Below are positions 1 to 12,303 of a stretch of DNA of 64,000 nt, piece by piece. The DNA is from Ricinus communis. Taxonomy: Eukaryota; Streptophyta; Magnoliopsida; Malpighiales; Euphorbiaceae. Within the stretch, counting starts at the first letter, position 1; each line of letters begins with the position of its first letter. A program made the translations under genes and the position numbers. The stretch is taken from assembly GCF_019578655.1 (NCBI RefSeq), contig NC_063263.1, positions 6,582,001-6,646,000 on the forward strand. Reading direction: 5' to 3'. Below the pieces are notes generated by a model. It did no database searches. It was not told the origin of the DNA and was given only the letters and a program-made list of their open reading frames with translations.

Positions 1-1462
1 CTTTTGGATCAAGTTTTGAACGTTTGGGATCATGATTATGGACAAAAGCCACACTTCCAAAATTTTTTAAAGAAATGTTGCTAGTTAGCCGAGTTATGGG
101 AAAACATTCACCAAAAACTGTAATTGGTGTTTTAAAGTTCAAAATTCTTGTAGGCAATCTATTAATCAAATAAATTGTTGTTAACACTGCTTCTCCCCAA
201 AGATACTTTGGAATTTTAGTTGTAAAACTAAGAGCTCTAACAACCTCTAGGATATGTTTATTTTTTCTCTCAGCCACCCCATTTTGCTGAGGCATGTTAC
301 TACAAGAACTTTGGTGAATAATCCATTTTTCAGCAAAAAATTGTCCCAACACATTGTTAAAGAACTCCTTTCCATTATCACTTCGAAAAAATTTAATTTG
401 AGTCTGAAATTGTGTTTGAACCATATTATAAAAAATTTTGAACACACTTTCAGCATCAGATTTCTCTTTTAAAAGAAAGACCCAAGAAACTCTAATATGA
501 TCATCAATAAAAAGGATAAACTAGTGTTTTCCAGAAAATGTTGGCGCTCTAGAAGGACCCCAAACATTACTGTGAATCATGGTAAATGGCTTGGACTGTT
601 TATAAGGTTGCGATTGGTAAACAGTTCGGTGATGTTTAGCTAATTCACAAAATTCATATCGGAAAAACAAAGTATTTTTATTAATGAATAACTTTGGGAA
701 CATATACTTTAAATATTAAAAATTTGGATGTCCTAGCCGATAATGCCATAACATAATCTTAGTGTCACTTGAAACAGAAATAGAATTGAAACAAGTTTGC
801 AGGTCTTGCCTTCTAAAGGTTGACTCATCATTGAAGAAGTAGAGTCCACCATCCAATTTAGCACCCCCAATCATCTTCCCCGAGGTTAAATCCTGAAATT
901 TACAATAGGACTTAAAAATCACTTGACAATTATGATCAAAGATTAACTTACTGACAGACAAAAGATTATATGACAAATGTGGAACATGTAAGATATTCTT
1001 AAGAACTAGAGAAGACGAAATAGGAATTGTTCCTTTCCCAGCAACAATGGCTAAGGAACCATCTGCAATTTTAACCTTTTGATTTCCTGCACAAGGTATA
1101 TAAGAGGATAAAATTTGTGAATTGCCAGACATGTGACCAGTAGCACCTGAATCTAATATCCAAGTGCTATGGGATTTGGAACAAGCTATGGTTGCAATGA
1201 AAAAATTATCTGATTATGCAAAAGGAAGAGATTCAGAAGAAGACTGCTGCCCCGGATTAGTATTGCTAATCTCTCCCTAACTTGGTGTTATCGTTGCCTG
1301 TTTTTTTCTTCGGTTTCCCATGCAATTTCCAGCAAGTATCTCGAGTATGCCATGGTTTTCGACAATGATCACAGCAGGGTTTCTGCTTTCCCCCTGAGTC
1401 TCTACCTCGAGTTACAAGAGCAGATCCGTCAGCATCTATTTTTGGTTCATCATTTTTCAGCA

Positions 1463-2005
1463 TCATTTTTCGTCGTGCTTATTCTCTACGCACTTCTGAA
1501 AAAATTTCTCTAATAGTTGTGGTAAAGGATTTTTTCCTAATATACGTCCACAAACCTCATCAAGATCTTTGTTTAAACCAACCAAGAAAACAAATACTCG
1601 TCCTCTTTCAATTTTCTTTTTGTACCGAGCACTGTCATTAGAATTCTCCAATTGTTCATCTTCAAACATGTCCAATTCCTGCCAAACAGCCATCCTATCA
1701 TTATAGTAAGCTGTTACCGCTCGATTACCTTGTTGCATTTTCCACATATAGGTATTTAATTCAAATAACTGCGAATGGTTGTCCAAATCTGAATAGGTTT
1801 CTCGAACTGCTTCCCAAACATCCCGAGCAGTTTGCAAAAACATGAATGGTTTTCCAATAATCGGATCCATTGAGTTAATCAACCAGGCAATAACCATTGA
1901 ATTTTCTGAGCGCCACTGCCTGTATTTCGAATCATCAGTTGCTGGTGGTTTTATCTCACCATTCAAGTATCCAAGTTTCCCTTTTCCATCAATCACCAAT
2001 CTCAT
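1463..2005 (-). pseudogene. Copia gag (capsid) remnant
   Basis: A 180-residue open frame resembles the gag polyprotein of plant copia elements (UBN2/retrotran-gag type): YRQWRSENSMVIAWLINSM, then PFMFLQTARDVWEAVRETYS and a helical region ending VFVFLVGLNKDLDEV. It would form the virus-like particle. Any start upstream of the first methionine, toward the LTR, is not clear. The frame stops at HDEK and the zinc-knuckle region follows in another frame (1266-1466). A gag-pol fusion is thus not readable without a frame change, which fits decay. Confidence 0.8.
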
Positions 2006-2191
2006 GGACTGAGACCATTCAAGATAATTCTTGCCATTCAGCTTGTGAATGGTGATTTGAAGAGAATTTTCAGGAGGAACAGGTGGAAGTAACTGAGAAA
2101 CTCTCCCTGATGGTGTCCGCCACTACTAGTTTCTGAAGTGGCTGAACTAGAGCCAACCATGGCAGCCTTAAAATTCATGATCAAGCCCTCA

Positions 2192-2203
2192 GCTCTGATA
2201 CCA
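2192..2203 (-). other. Primer-binding site (initiator tRNA-Met type)
   Basis: On the minus strand the 12 bases read TGGTATCAGAGC, the usual plant copia primer-binding site complementary to initiator tRNA-Met. It sits directly against the inner end of the LTR and fixes the orientation of the element. Confidence 0.9.
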
Positions 2204-2410
2204 TGTAAAATTTTATAGAGAAAGGAAAAAAGAGAAATATTATCTTGTTTTTTTCATATATGAAACATAGGAAAAACACAACTTATATAGACTAGCTAAA
2301 GGATAGAAAAAATCTTAGATAGGAAGTAATTTATCTTATTCCTAAACCTTAGAATGTTTATCCATATCTCTAACAAACAAAAACTAATTAGTTATTCTAA
2401 CTTATCAACA
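2204..2410 (-). repeat. 5' LTR of the copia element
   Basis: On the minus strand the segment ends in TTTTACA directly before a primer-binding site. It carries a TATA-like CTATATAAG near 2282-2290. The outer end is uncertain. A TGTT start at 2410 (207 bp) fits best because readable gypsy coding resumes just after it; another TGTT start is at 2375 (172 bp). The partner LTR lies outside the window, so age cannot be estimated from LTR divergence. Confidence 0.6.
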
Positions 2411-2411
2411 A

Positions 2412-3735
2412 ATTCTGATCCATATTTCTCTAAGATAATAACTGATTTGCAAGATTCCTCACAAGCTAGAAATTTTCTATATAGATTGCACGAAGGTTAT
2501 TTATTTAAAAGCACTCGGTTGTGTGTTTCAGAAGGATCTTCAAGGGAACAAATTGTTATAGAACCTCATAGGAATAGCTTTGAAGGAAATTCGGTAGGGA
2601 CAAACTTTGGAATTGGTGGTAGATCGACAATATTGGCCTAAAATGCATCGAGATGTAGAGCGATTGGTGAAAAAGTTTCCAGCTTGTTTATTTGGAGCGC
2701 CCAAAGCACATGCTTGTACATTCCTTTGCCTGAACCAGCATTTGAGTTTGGATTTTGTTTTGGGACTTCTAAAGACATCAAAGGGATATTATTCTAAAAA
2801 CTTCTGATGTAACTCATCTGAATTTTTCCTTTTTGAGGTTGTTAGATTACATGGGGTTCCACCATTGTTTCCGATAGAGATGTGAAGTTTTATAGGGCAC
2901 TGTTGGAGGATTCTGGGAAGGAAATTTGGAAAGAATTGAAATATTCTAGTAACTGTCATCCATAAACAGATGATGAAACAGACAATCGAAGTTTGGTTAT
3001 CTGTTAACATATCTTGCTGGAAACAACTCAAAGACATGGGATTCAGTCATGCCCAAGCTGAATTTGCTTACAATAATTCTGTCAAGTGGAGCATAAAGAA
3101 AACACTGTTTGAGGCTGCTTATGGAATGAAACCTCAACGTGCTTGATTTGGTACCATCACGGCAGCAAGTTAGAGTGAGTGATGAAGGGGAAGCATTTGC
3201 TGACCGTATATGAAAGATTCATGAAGAGGTAAAGGCTGCTTTAAAGGATAACAATGCAACATACTCTTCCTGCAAACAATGTTGTCTTGTGCGAGTTTGA
3301 TGAAGATAAAGTACTTGTGCATTCAAGGTGAGAAAGATTTCCCAAGCGCGCCTGCCACAAGCTTAAGTCTAGGACATTTGGATGAGGTCTTGAAGAAAAT
3401 CAGTTCAATGCCTATTTAATTGAGCTGCCACCTGAGTTACAAATTAGTCTGGTCTTTAATGTTTCAGACTTTTATGCCTGTGATGGGTTTGATGGTGCTG
3501 CATTTACCATTGAAGCTCAAATCTGATCACTACCAGTTGCACAGGCTGATGTTCCTGTAGATGTGTTAGATGTCAAGATGGTAAAATCTAGACGAGGCAA
3601 TTCCTACAGACTATCCTTAGTGAAGTGGCTTGGGAGACCAGCAAATGAAAGTGCTTGGGTTGCTGATGAAATGAATTGACAGAAACATCGACAAAGAGTA
3701 TGTCAAGGTTTACTCGTTGTAGCCGAGTTCTGTCT
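2412..3735 (+). pseudogene. Ty3/gypsy chromovirus pol remnant (integrase and chromodomain)
   Basis: The plus strand encodes pieces of a gypsy integrase in order: DPYFSKIITDLQ, then the H2C2 zinc-binding region (YRLHEGYLFK, WPKMHRDVERLVKKFPAC), a damaged catalytic core (LDFVLGLLKTSKG, LHGVPP), QAEFAYNNSVKWSI and, near 3420-3460, LIELPPELQ. A chromodomain-like end at 3559-3680 reads DVLDVKMVKSRRG then LVKWLGRP. Many frameshifts and stops break the frame and part of the core is missing. It has the features of a chromovirus, perhaps Reina-like. Its 5' part (gag, protease, RT) is absent from the window, probably displaced left by the copia insertion. Confidence 0.85.
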
Positions 3736-3739
3736 GACA

Positions 3740-4150
3740 TAAGAGGATTGATGCAGGAGCATATGCTATTCAGTTTACTTGATTGCGTTTTAAATATTCT
3801 AATTAAATTTGTCCAAAAAAAAAAATATTCTAATTAAATTTGGTTCAAATACTTTTTAGTTTTTTGTTTAATGTTTTTAAGTTCACTTCATTCAGTTTGT
3901 TTAGGTTACTTTGGTTTAAGTTTCTTTCATTTAATATTCAAGTAGGTTACTTCCATTAAATCCTTTATCATAGCTGGTATAAAAAGGATTGCTAGAAGAC
4001 CATCTATTATTGTATTTTTTGTTCTGAATTTTAACAAAGAGGTTTATCTAAATCTACTATTTTTTCTCTTGCTTCAACCAGAATTAATCTTATTCTAGCC
4101 TAATTGTTGAGAACTAATTGCCCACTGATTCCTTCAACTGCGATAGTAGT
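3740..4150 (+). repeat. Possible 3' LTR of the gypsy remnant
   Basis: The segment follows the chromodomain stop, holds no coding sequence and contains a TATA-like TATAAAAAGG at 3979-3988 with an LTR-like pyrimidine-rich downstream part. No partner LTR is present and both borders are guesses. Confidence 0.3.
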
Positions 4151-4489
4151 ATTCTGTCTTCCATGCCAGTATTTTTAGCATTTGGTCACTTGATTATTGA
4201 AGCAATTTTATTGCATAAACTTATAAGCAAAAGAAAATTTGCTGCTGCTTAACCCATAAGAGGCATAAAGATGAGTACAGAGGTCAGATGAACATAAGAT
4301 AACCTCTACATGCTGGTTTGAAGAGTACAGAGGTCATACAAGATTCATCCTTTTTCCTTTTGTTAAATTCTTGTTCAGTCTGGTATTTGCCATTCTTCTT
4401 GTTGTTTTCTATTCCTTTTTTTTTTTATGCTATGTGCCCAATAATTATTTATGTCCTTGTGACAATTTTCCATTTCCTATTCATTGTAG
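4150..4489 (+). other. Intronic sequence before CIA30 exon 2
   Basis: No exon-like reading is visible here. The segment ends in a pyrimidine-rich tract and an AG acceptor at 4488-4489. It is read as the end of CIA30 intron 1, which would also hold the retroelements at 1-4150. Confidence 0.55.
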
Positions 4490-6264
4490 CTCTCACATGG
4501 AGTGCTGAAGATTTGATGCCTCCAAGTGAGAGGCTCATTTTTAATTTCAATTCAAAGGAAGAGCTAAAGAAGTGGCATTTATATTCAGATTCTGAGTATG
4601 GAGGTATGTACATTTCCAATTTCATTCTCTTTTGCATGACTTCCACTGTTCTAGAAGCACACTTGAAGCAAGAACTTTCCATCATTGAATAGACATGGAG
4701 GATCATGGACATAGATAGTTAGATTTAGTGATCAATAATTTGAGCATTTCTTTATTCGTCCAGGTTTATCTTCAGCTTCTTTGGAGATCACAGATGATGA
4801 GAATGGCAAAAAGGGTACCGGTGAGTGGTTGAGTCATTTTGGATAACAAGTCATTATAATTGATATAGCTTGAGACTTCTATATTTTTGCTTTGCTACAG
4901 CTTTCTATTCATGTGCATTTCATATGGAACTCGAGACTTGAGCCATTCTTTAATACAAATGAGAATTGAATCATGTTTTAGTACAAACTTTACCATACAA
5001 GGTTACACTTTGTATTGCAGATTCCTGTGTGACTTCATGTTTCTCTGTTGTTTTTATATGCATATTGCATAAACTTGCACTACTTGATATTAAAAGATGC
5101 TATTAGGATCAATTTCAACTCCTAAAAATAAGAACTTCATATATCCTTTCTTTAAGAAACCCCTTAAGTCTCATTTATTTGTTCAACTTCCAGTCTTTTT
5201 CGATTTAGTATCTTGATCACTTTTAATGTATCTGATAGGGGTTTTCTCTGGGAATTTATCATTGGACGTATCTAAGGGTTCAAAGTGGAATATAACTCGG
5301 AGTGGTTTCTGCGGAATGCGGTCCAAGAAGGTGAACAGTAGTTTGACGGACTAATAGATTATACAATTTTAAGAGTGAAAAAAATTGTTGCCATTGATGT
5401 CTATGAATGCGTAATCTCGTTCTACTCTTAGTATCTCATCATTGGTTATTGTTACACAACAGGATATGCCTTATCAATTTGTATCTCCTGCAGTTTGATG
5501 GTTTCATTGATTTAGATGCATATGACACAATAGCTCTAAAGCTTAAAGGTGATGGAAGATGCTACATTTCCACGGTGAGTTTTTCTTTTCTTCATTCATG
5601 TAATGAAACAGCGAGTATTAAATAGAGCCTCTAGTGCCATTGGCATACCTTAATCTCAATCGTCACTTAAAGTTTTATGCTAAAACTTCTGCTGATTTTT
5701 GATGATGCAGATTTATACAGAGAATTGGGTAAATTCACCTGGACAGATGGAAGATAATTCATGGCAGGCTTTTGTTTTTGTACCCAAAGATAACTGGTAT
5801 ATTACAAAGGCAAGTTATGTTTTCCTGATGATCTTCTCTCAAGGCATAATGTCAGCATTGACCATTGTATAAAGCGCTTCGTTTGACATGTGCTAATAAT
5901 AATAATTGATATCTATGTTAATGACTATATGGTTGATATTTGTTATGATGAGTTTTTGAGAGTTTTAACGACGGATGAGTGTGCATAATAACTATGCCAA
6001 ATTCAATAAACCCATACTTGGTTTTTGTAGGCAGCAGTACTTTTGGTTAGCATCTAATCTCCACTACCATTTCAGATTCCTCTTGCTCGATATTTGCCAA
6101 CATGGAGAGGAAATGTGATAGACGCAGAGATGGAAATGAATCAATCCCGTATTCTCGGCATGTCCTTGTCTGTTAATTCAGAAGGTGGCGTTCCAGGTGC
6201 AAAATCCGGACCAGGTGATTTCAAAGTTGAAATTGATTGGATCAAAGCCTTGAGAACAAAATGA
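4490..6264 (+). CDS. CIA30-type complex I intermediate-associated protein 30, exons 2-7 (5' partial)
   Basis: Family role: CIA30/NDUFAF1 proteins are mitochondrial assembly factors for the membrane arm of respiratory complex I. Exons are 4490-4603, 4764-4820, 5239-5330, 5494-5574, 5711-5809 and 6076-6264, and all phases join. They give 209 residues with the family blocks [83 protein letters not shown] and the C-terminal [14 protein letters not shown]. Exon 2 starts with two bases of a split codon, so an exon 1 of perhaps 15-20 codons must exist. It is not visible downstream of the retroelements and should lie left of the window, or be lost. The intron after exon 6 has a GC donor (AAG|GCAAGT). 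No stop or frameshift interrupts the exons. Family call sure; functionality depends on exon 1. Confidence 0.93.
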
Positions 6265-6530
6265 TCGCTGTAAACTGCTTCTGAGAATTTTGGAAATGGT
6301 TGTATACCCGGACTCTCTCTTTTGGTGCACAATGTGTTTACAGTTCATCAACAAGATGCCAATTTCTTAACAGTGCCAACTTATTAAGTAAAACATTCCT
6401 TTTTTTTAAAAAAAGAAGAATTTAAATGCCAATTTAACAGTGGCATTAAACTTCGCCCATCTGAGCCTTCATAATCAGTGTAGTTCTATTGTTTCTCATT
6501 CCCTTCTCTATTCAGTACAAAATGAGTTAA
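6265..6530 (+). other. CIA30 3' untranslated region and start of intergenic DNA
   Basis: No coding sequence. The first 100-200 bases are presumably 3' UTR. No clear polyadenylation signal was picked out. Confidence 0.4.
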
Positions 6531-7200
6531 AAGTTGTTCGTGAGCTACTGAAAATTCGGCTAACTACCAGCTCGTTTGAGTTTGTTTGTTAAGCTGAACT
6601 AGTAGAAAAGCTCGAAAATAAATTCGTTTCTAGCTTGATAATATCTTGTTTGTTTTTAATATCTTGTTTAGTTTTTTTATTTGTCTTTAATTAAGAAAAA
6701 TTGTCCTTATCATTAATTATATATAATTTAACAAGTAAAATATAATAAGATAAATATTTACTAGAATATATATATATATATATATATATAAATTATTAAT
6801 GATTGTTGTTGTGAATAGTTTAATACATGTGAATATATAATACATAAATTAGTAAATGTTTTCTTTATTGTTTTCATTATGGATATCTTAAGGATGAAAA
6901 TGTGTAAAAATCATAGAATTTGTTGTACTAATTGATGTTTATTTCAAGAGTTATTTTTATTGTTATTGTCTTTTACTATTAGGTTTAAATACATAGTTTA
7001 CTTTTGCATGTAGTTTATTTTTTAATTAAAAAAATTTATAACTGCATATTTGGTGATCATGAGCTTGAAATCAAGTTAAGTTTGAGTCTGAATTCGAACT
7101 TGAATTTAAGCCAAGTTCGAGTTTGAGTTTAAGCCTAAACTCAAATATAATCGAGCTCGAGTAAGCGAGCTCAGCTCGATTACGGCCCTAACTCCACTCC
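6530..7200. repeat. Degraded non-autonomous transposon-like repeat with GAGCTCG-rich ends
   Basis: The left end (about 6540-6620) has CGTGAGCTACTG, CAGCTCGTTTGAG and AAAGCTCG. The right end (about 7060-7195) is dense in TTCGAGTTTGAGTTTAAG and CGAGCTCGAG motifs and ends near ATTACGGCCC. The two ends are roughly inverted relative to each other and enclose AT-rich filler with a (TA)n run at 6766-6791. Such GAGCTCG-rich ends recur in plant non-autonomous DNA elements. No autonomous copy or target duplication was identified. Confidence 0.35.
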
Positions 7201-8640
7201 TATACTCTTGGGTCATAAAGCCTCATGTTATTTCTTGAGATAATGGGGTGTTCATACATCCTCTCGTCTTTAAGGTATTACAGACCTCTTGAAAGTGATG
7301 GCTGATCGAGCTTAATTTTAGGCCATATTTCTTTGTTCAAAATCAAGCTTGGTCTGGACAGTTAGGCTTGTACTTTTATTAGCCAAGGACTATAAATAAA
7401 AGACATAATTTTTTACGGGTAATTTATATTTCAAAAGGGTGAGTAAATTTAAGAAAAATAAATAAAACAATCGGGCTTTCTTAGGTCCGAGTCAAGGCAC
7501 ATAAAGGTTTTTTGTCCGAGCTTAATTAAGTCGGTAGGATTGAGCCAGTACCCTAGTCCAACCCAAGTCTGTTTCTGCCATTAGAACCGGCAAGAATCAT
7601 GTAACATAAAAAAAATAACATTCAGTTCGTAGGGCATCGCCTGGTACATGGTTTAAAGATAAATCTAACCCTAAACTATCATTTCCATGGTTGAAAAGTT
7701 CATTTTTCCATGTGGGGTATTTTATCATATAGAGGCAGCTTGTAGCTGGGCCTACGAAGACTGCTTATTACAACACAAACTTTGGAAATGTAACTCGTAA
7801 GGCAAGCCGAAAGGGACATTTCTAATTGTACTGTTAAACGATTAAAGAAAGATAAAGAAAACTGTCTCTATGTTTGACAAGTAGTAAATGACAGTTAATA
7901 TCCATTACTTGGCAATGCAACTTGCAATTGGCCAGTTGTTAGATATAATTAAAACCATCCCCTCTTTCTTTTCTCTTCTTCTCTTTCTTTGTCTACCCTT
8001 TTGATGTTACTCCACAATTTACGTGTAATGCAAATCAATATTAGTGTTATATAGCTGGATGTTACAGACAAGCCCACTACTGGCTATAATATTTTTTTGA
8101 AATTTTCCGTACAAAAGCTGAAATTTTTTACATAGGCAATGTCCAACATCACTTCACGTGTTTCTTTTCCTTTCTTTTCTTAATATCATTTTATTTTTGT
8201 GCTATAAAGGCATGCAGTTGAAAGGGCAATTTGCTCTCTTTTAGAAATGAAAGCTACATTCATTGCAAAGACTAATAATCTTCAACAAAAAGTTTAACCA
8301 ACAGATGGAATCCACTTGCATCAGTTTGTCCCTTGACAATTTGTATTCGTAATTTGCAGCTTTGGACTGTATTATTCTATTAAGTTGCAGCTTGAATCTG
8401 TCAAATACAGTTCTGGGTTTTAGATGGAGCGACCCTATTGCTTTTGTTGTTGTTCTGTTTAGTTTAGTTAAAATCATAAATGAATGCAAAATCCTACTTG
8501 GAAGGAAGGAGTAGGATGAATGTACGAAGAGACGGATGGATCTAAAATTAGGTCACTGCTGGAGGTGAATTTGGGACCCACAAAAGAATGAAAAAGTTGG
8601 GACCCACATGCTTTTCTGGGAGGTTGTGGGAAATTGTTGG
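7200..8640. other. Intergenic, no gene seen
   Basis: Moderately AT-rich DNA with no convincing exon or RNA gene. Composition near 7200-7800 is less AT-rich than further right and may be old repeat sequence, but I recognise no family. Confidence 0.5.
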
Positions 8641-8780
8641 CTGACGTGGACAAATAGTTTCCAAACACACTTTTTTAATCTATCTCCATCATCTCTTTAT
8701 CCCAACTCTCTCTCTCTCTCTCTCACTCTTGAAGTTGTGAAGCAGCAGTTGCATTGCACTACTACTGGCCACAATTTCTG
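8640..8780. other. CT-microsatellite, promoter-like patch
   Basis: A (CT)n tract at about 8706-8724 sits in pyrimidine-rich sequence resembling the 5' UTR of plant genes. No open frame or splice pattern follows, so it may be a decayed or non-coding promoter, or just a microsatellite. Confidence 0.3.
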
Positions 8781-11700
8781 ACCAGAGATGACCCCTACAA
8801 TTTATTTACCTTTTTTTCCTTTAAAAAAAATATCAATTGTTTCTAGCAACCTCTATTTTCTGCTACTTGTTAGTTGTTTAGCTCTGCCAATATGGCTATT
8901 ATAATGCCACCAATACCATCCTTGCCCTCCTTTCACTTCCCATTTGCAGAATTTGCTTTTGTAAACCACTTGTTCCTCTCCATTCTAAGGTTTCCTTTTG
9001 TGCATTTTTTTGTTTTGTTTCTTTTGATCTTGCAAGTTGCAATCTTTTCTTTAGTAATTCAGCTTATAGTGGGTTGGGTTTGGTTTGTAGTACGCATATT
9101 TGCATGAGTGCATTAATAAATATTTCCATTTCTTTATATCATTCTAAGGAAAGGGCCTATGCATTTGTATAATCATCTTATCTTTCTAATTCTAGCATTC
9201 AAATTAGAGCAAACCGATAAATTATCCCAATAATATTATAAAGAAAAGCTCATTACAAATTAGTGTTTGGTTAGTAGTCTCATCAGTCAGAATTACAGTA
9301 TAATTTTTCTTTTGTTAATGATATTAGTAGGAAATAAATGGGAAAGTTTGCCCCTTATTGTTTGGTTTCTAACCATTGAGCCTCCAATATATTCCAAGCA
9401 AAAAGAAAATTATAAAGAAAATATATTCAAATGAACTAAATCTCGAAGGACAAGCAAATTGTGCCCTCCATTGCTTTAATGCCTTTGCATTTCATAAATA
9501 GCTTCTCATTCTTTCGTAAAGAGCATGATTATTAGAAAGGGAGAATAGTAAAGGCCAAAAAAGTAGAGAATTCAATATTTATGATACACCCTTTTTCTCT
9601 AATTATCAGTAAAAGAATTAAGTTATACTGAGCCTATTTTACTAAATTAGGGCATGTATTGGTAATTAAAATATCCATGAAATAGTCAATGAATAGCAAT
9701 GGTATAAGCTACCAGTCTAGTGGGTGCTTGTTAACTATTCTAATACTTCTTTATGGTTTTTCTTAACAATTAAAGTACCACTAGATTAGATAAAAGGCCT
9801 GAACCATATAATTTCCTTTTATGTTTCTATATCATATAATAGTTAATATACATAAATTTTTTTAAAATATAAATATAAATTTACTAAAATTTAAAAATAT
9901 ACTTATGAAATACCTATATATACTCATAATATATTTTTATACTGTTATAATATATTTATCCATTTTCTTCAAATTTTAATTTATTTTTTAATTAATTTAA
10001 AAGTTTCTTTAAGCATTTAAAATTATTCATTATTAATCCAATAACATTGATTGGCAATTTTATAGATTTTAATTAATTATAAAAATATCATAGATAATTG
10101 TTATATACTCATACTATATTCAGAGTATACATTCTCTTTATTCATTTTTTGTATATTTTTAATTTGTTTACATAATTTTTAATTTATATATGAGTCATAT
10201 TTTTATGATAATTAAATTATTTTTAAGATAACTTAAATAATTTTTATTTACGTTTTATTATATTTAAGGAATAGTTATAGTTTTTCCATTTTTAATTCAA
10301 TTTTTAATATAATTTTCATGCTTTGTTACTTTAAGTATAACTTAATTTAAAAATATTTATTTGGCTACTATATAAATTTTAATTTATTTAGAAACAGTAG
10401 TAAGTAATTGTTTTAAAAAAGATATTAGTATATATTAGTTATATATTCATAATATACTCTAATGTGTTACAAAGTTTCACCATTATTTCTTTTATCCCCT
10501 TACCCTTTACTTTTATATTGTGCCCGAGTTATCCATATCTCCCACATCGTCTTTGCTCTTCTTTTCTGTGGTCTTTTTAATTTGACTTTGCCTTCTAGTG
10601 CCAACATTTTTATTTCTTTGATTTCATTTGATAAATGTTCAATGGAGTATACTAGTGACTTATATATAGTGAGATTTATCTCTTTTGTATAGTATTATGA
10701 ATAGTAATCGTAAGTGTTTTATTTGTTCCGTGTTAATTTTGATTTGTTATGATATTATTTGCATGATGTTCAAACAATTGTTATACTAAGGTAATAAAAT
10801 GTCATTCATATCAAAGTCTATGTATTTAATATTTTCTTTCTAATGTCTGTTGTGGTAAATAAAAAGAGATACTGACATGTTTTTATATGAGAAAAGAAAT
10901 AGAAGATGATTTTAAAATCTAAATAGGAGAATTAATAAAATCGCAGTATGATATACTTGAGAAATATTAGTTATATATTCATTATATACTTTTTACTATT
11001 TATTTTAAAATCTATTTTATTTTTTATTTGATTCTTTTTTTCATCTTTTGTTGATTTACATAGTCTTTGGTTAAAATCCATAAAATTTATAGAATTCATT
11101 TGCGAATCTAAAATTTATATGCTTTAAATGGAGTGATTGTTAATTTAATATTCTATATAATTAAATTTGTGTAGGATTGGATATAGTTAAATAAATTCTA
11201 ACAAAATAGGTAGAATTTCCAAATGAATTTCACATTAACAAATCAATATATTCCATAACATCAAAATATTTCTTTCAACTTTACTATTTCTATTTTATTT
11301 TCCCACTCATGTTCTTTTTCAAATAAAATGAATTCTTTTATAGATTTCAACTAAATATATCATTATTTCTTTTATAGATTTCAACCAAATATATCATTAT
11401 TTTTTTTATATAGTTATATTAATATAAAAGTCAATAAATAAATTTTTTACTAGATATATATATCAGACACAATTGTTTTATAAACAAATTTTCTAGACAT
11501 ATACTTATTGTACACCTGTATAAATTCGTGATATACTTTTTTTATAGGTTTTCTGCATAATAAATTTGATTTCTTACTTAGCTCTAGATCTGAGAATTTT
11601 AATTATATAATCATCTTATTTGACATTTAAATATTTTAAAAATCATATAATATATTTATTTTTGAAGAAATTTAATGCAATTATTTGAAAATAACACGTA

Positions 11701-12300
11701 ATCAAAAAGATAAATGTATAAAATTGGAATATTAATTTTTAAATTCAAAAATTGATGAATATCTCTTGAAGAAGTTTTTGGTCTTTCATTGTTGTGTATT
11801 ACCAATTTGATGAGATTTCTAATTGATCTGTTATGTTTTTCTTCAAATTTGGTGTTTGCGATTTTATTTAGATCTTCTAGATTTTGAATCAAATATTTTT
11901 CAATTTAAAGCACGTATATTTTTTATGGTTTTGTATAAAAATAAGTTTGTTAGTTTTAAAGCGTATTTTATTAGATTGTATTTTGTTAGATTCTATATAT
12001 AGAGTGGTATAAAAGCTATTTAGACCAATTTTTTAGACATATATCTAAATTTCTCAATTATAAAACTGAAAAGGTTTAAAGATACTGGTTCAAAACTCAT
12101 TAAACCCAAAAACTTGGACTTACAACCCAAAATAAACTCGTTCTAATGCCTTACAATTATAGAAAAAATAGCAATCTAATTCGTGAACAAACCACATGAC
12201 CAAAATGTCCCTCCCTTTCCCTAGAAGCTCCATTGATATGGAATCCAAGCCTTTTACGAAACCCAATCTCTAGAAAAAACTCCTCAACTTGAACCCAAAC
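8780..12300. other. AT-rich intergenic desert
   Basis: Very AT-rich sequence with no recognisable gene. A short tandem duplication of about 35 bp (unit containing TTTTATAGATTTCAAC) lies at 11334-11402. Small open frames here are low-complexity and have no coding character. Confidence 0.6.
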
Positions 12301-12303
12301 TGA

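Larger units (their letters stand above)
1..2410 (-). mobile_element. Ty1/copia LTR retrotransposon, 5' part (LTR, gag, protease, integrase), degraded
   Basis: Read on the minus strand from right to left, the order is LTR, primer-binding site, gag, zinc knuckle, aspartic protease, GAG-pre-integrase and integrase, which is copia order. The integrase segment (about 700 to 1) shows SDNGKEFF and PQQNGVAERKN. The protease active site DSGATGHMSG is encoded at about 1130-1155. The knuckle CDHCRKPWHTRDTC fits C-x2-C-x4-H-x4-C. Reverse transcriptase, RNase H and the 3' LTR would lie left of position 1. The frame is broken: gag ends in a stop at 1463, where the knuckle frame starts, and a stop interrupts the integrase near 525. 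The copy is therefore probably inactive. Being next to gypsy coding sequence, it was probably inserted into that element. Confidence 0.9.
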
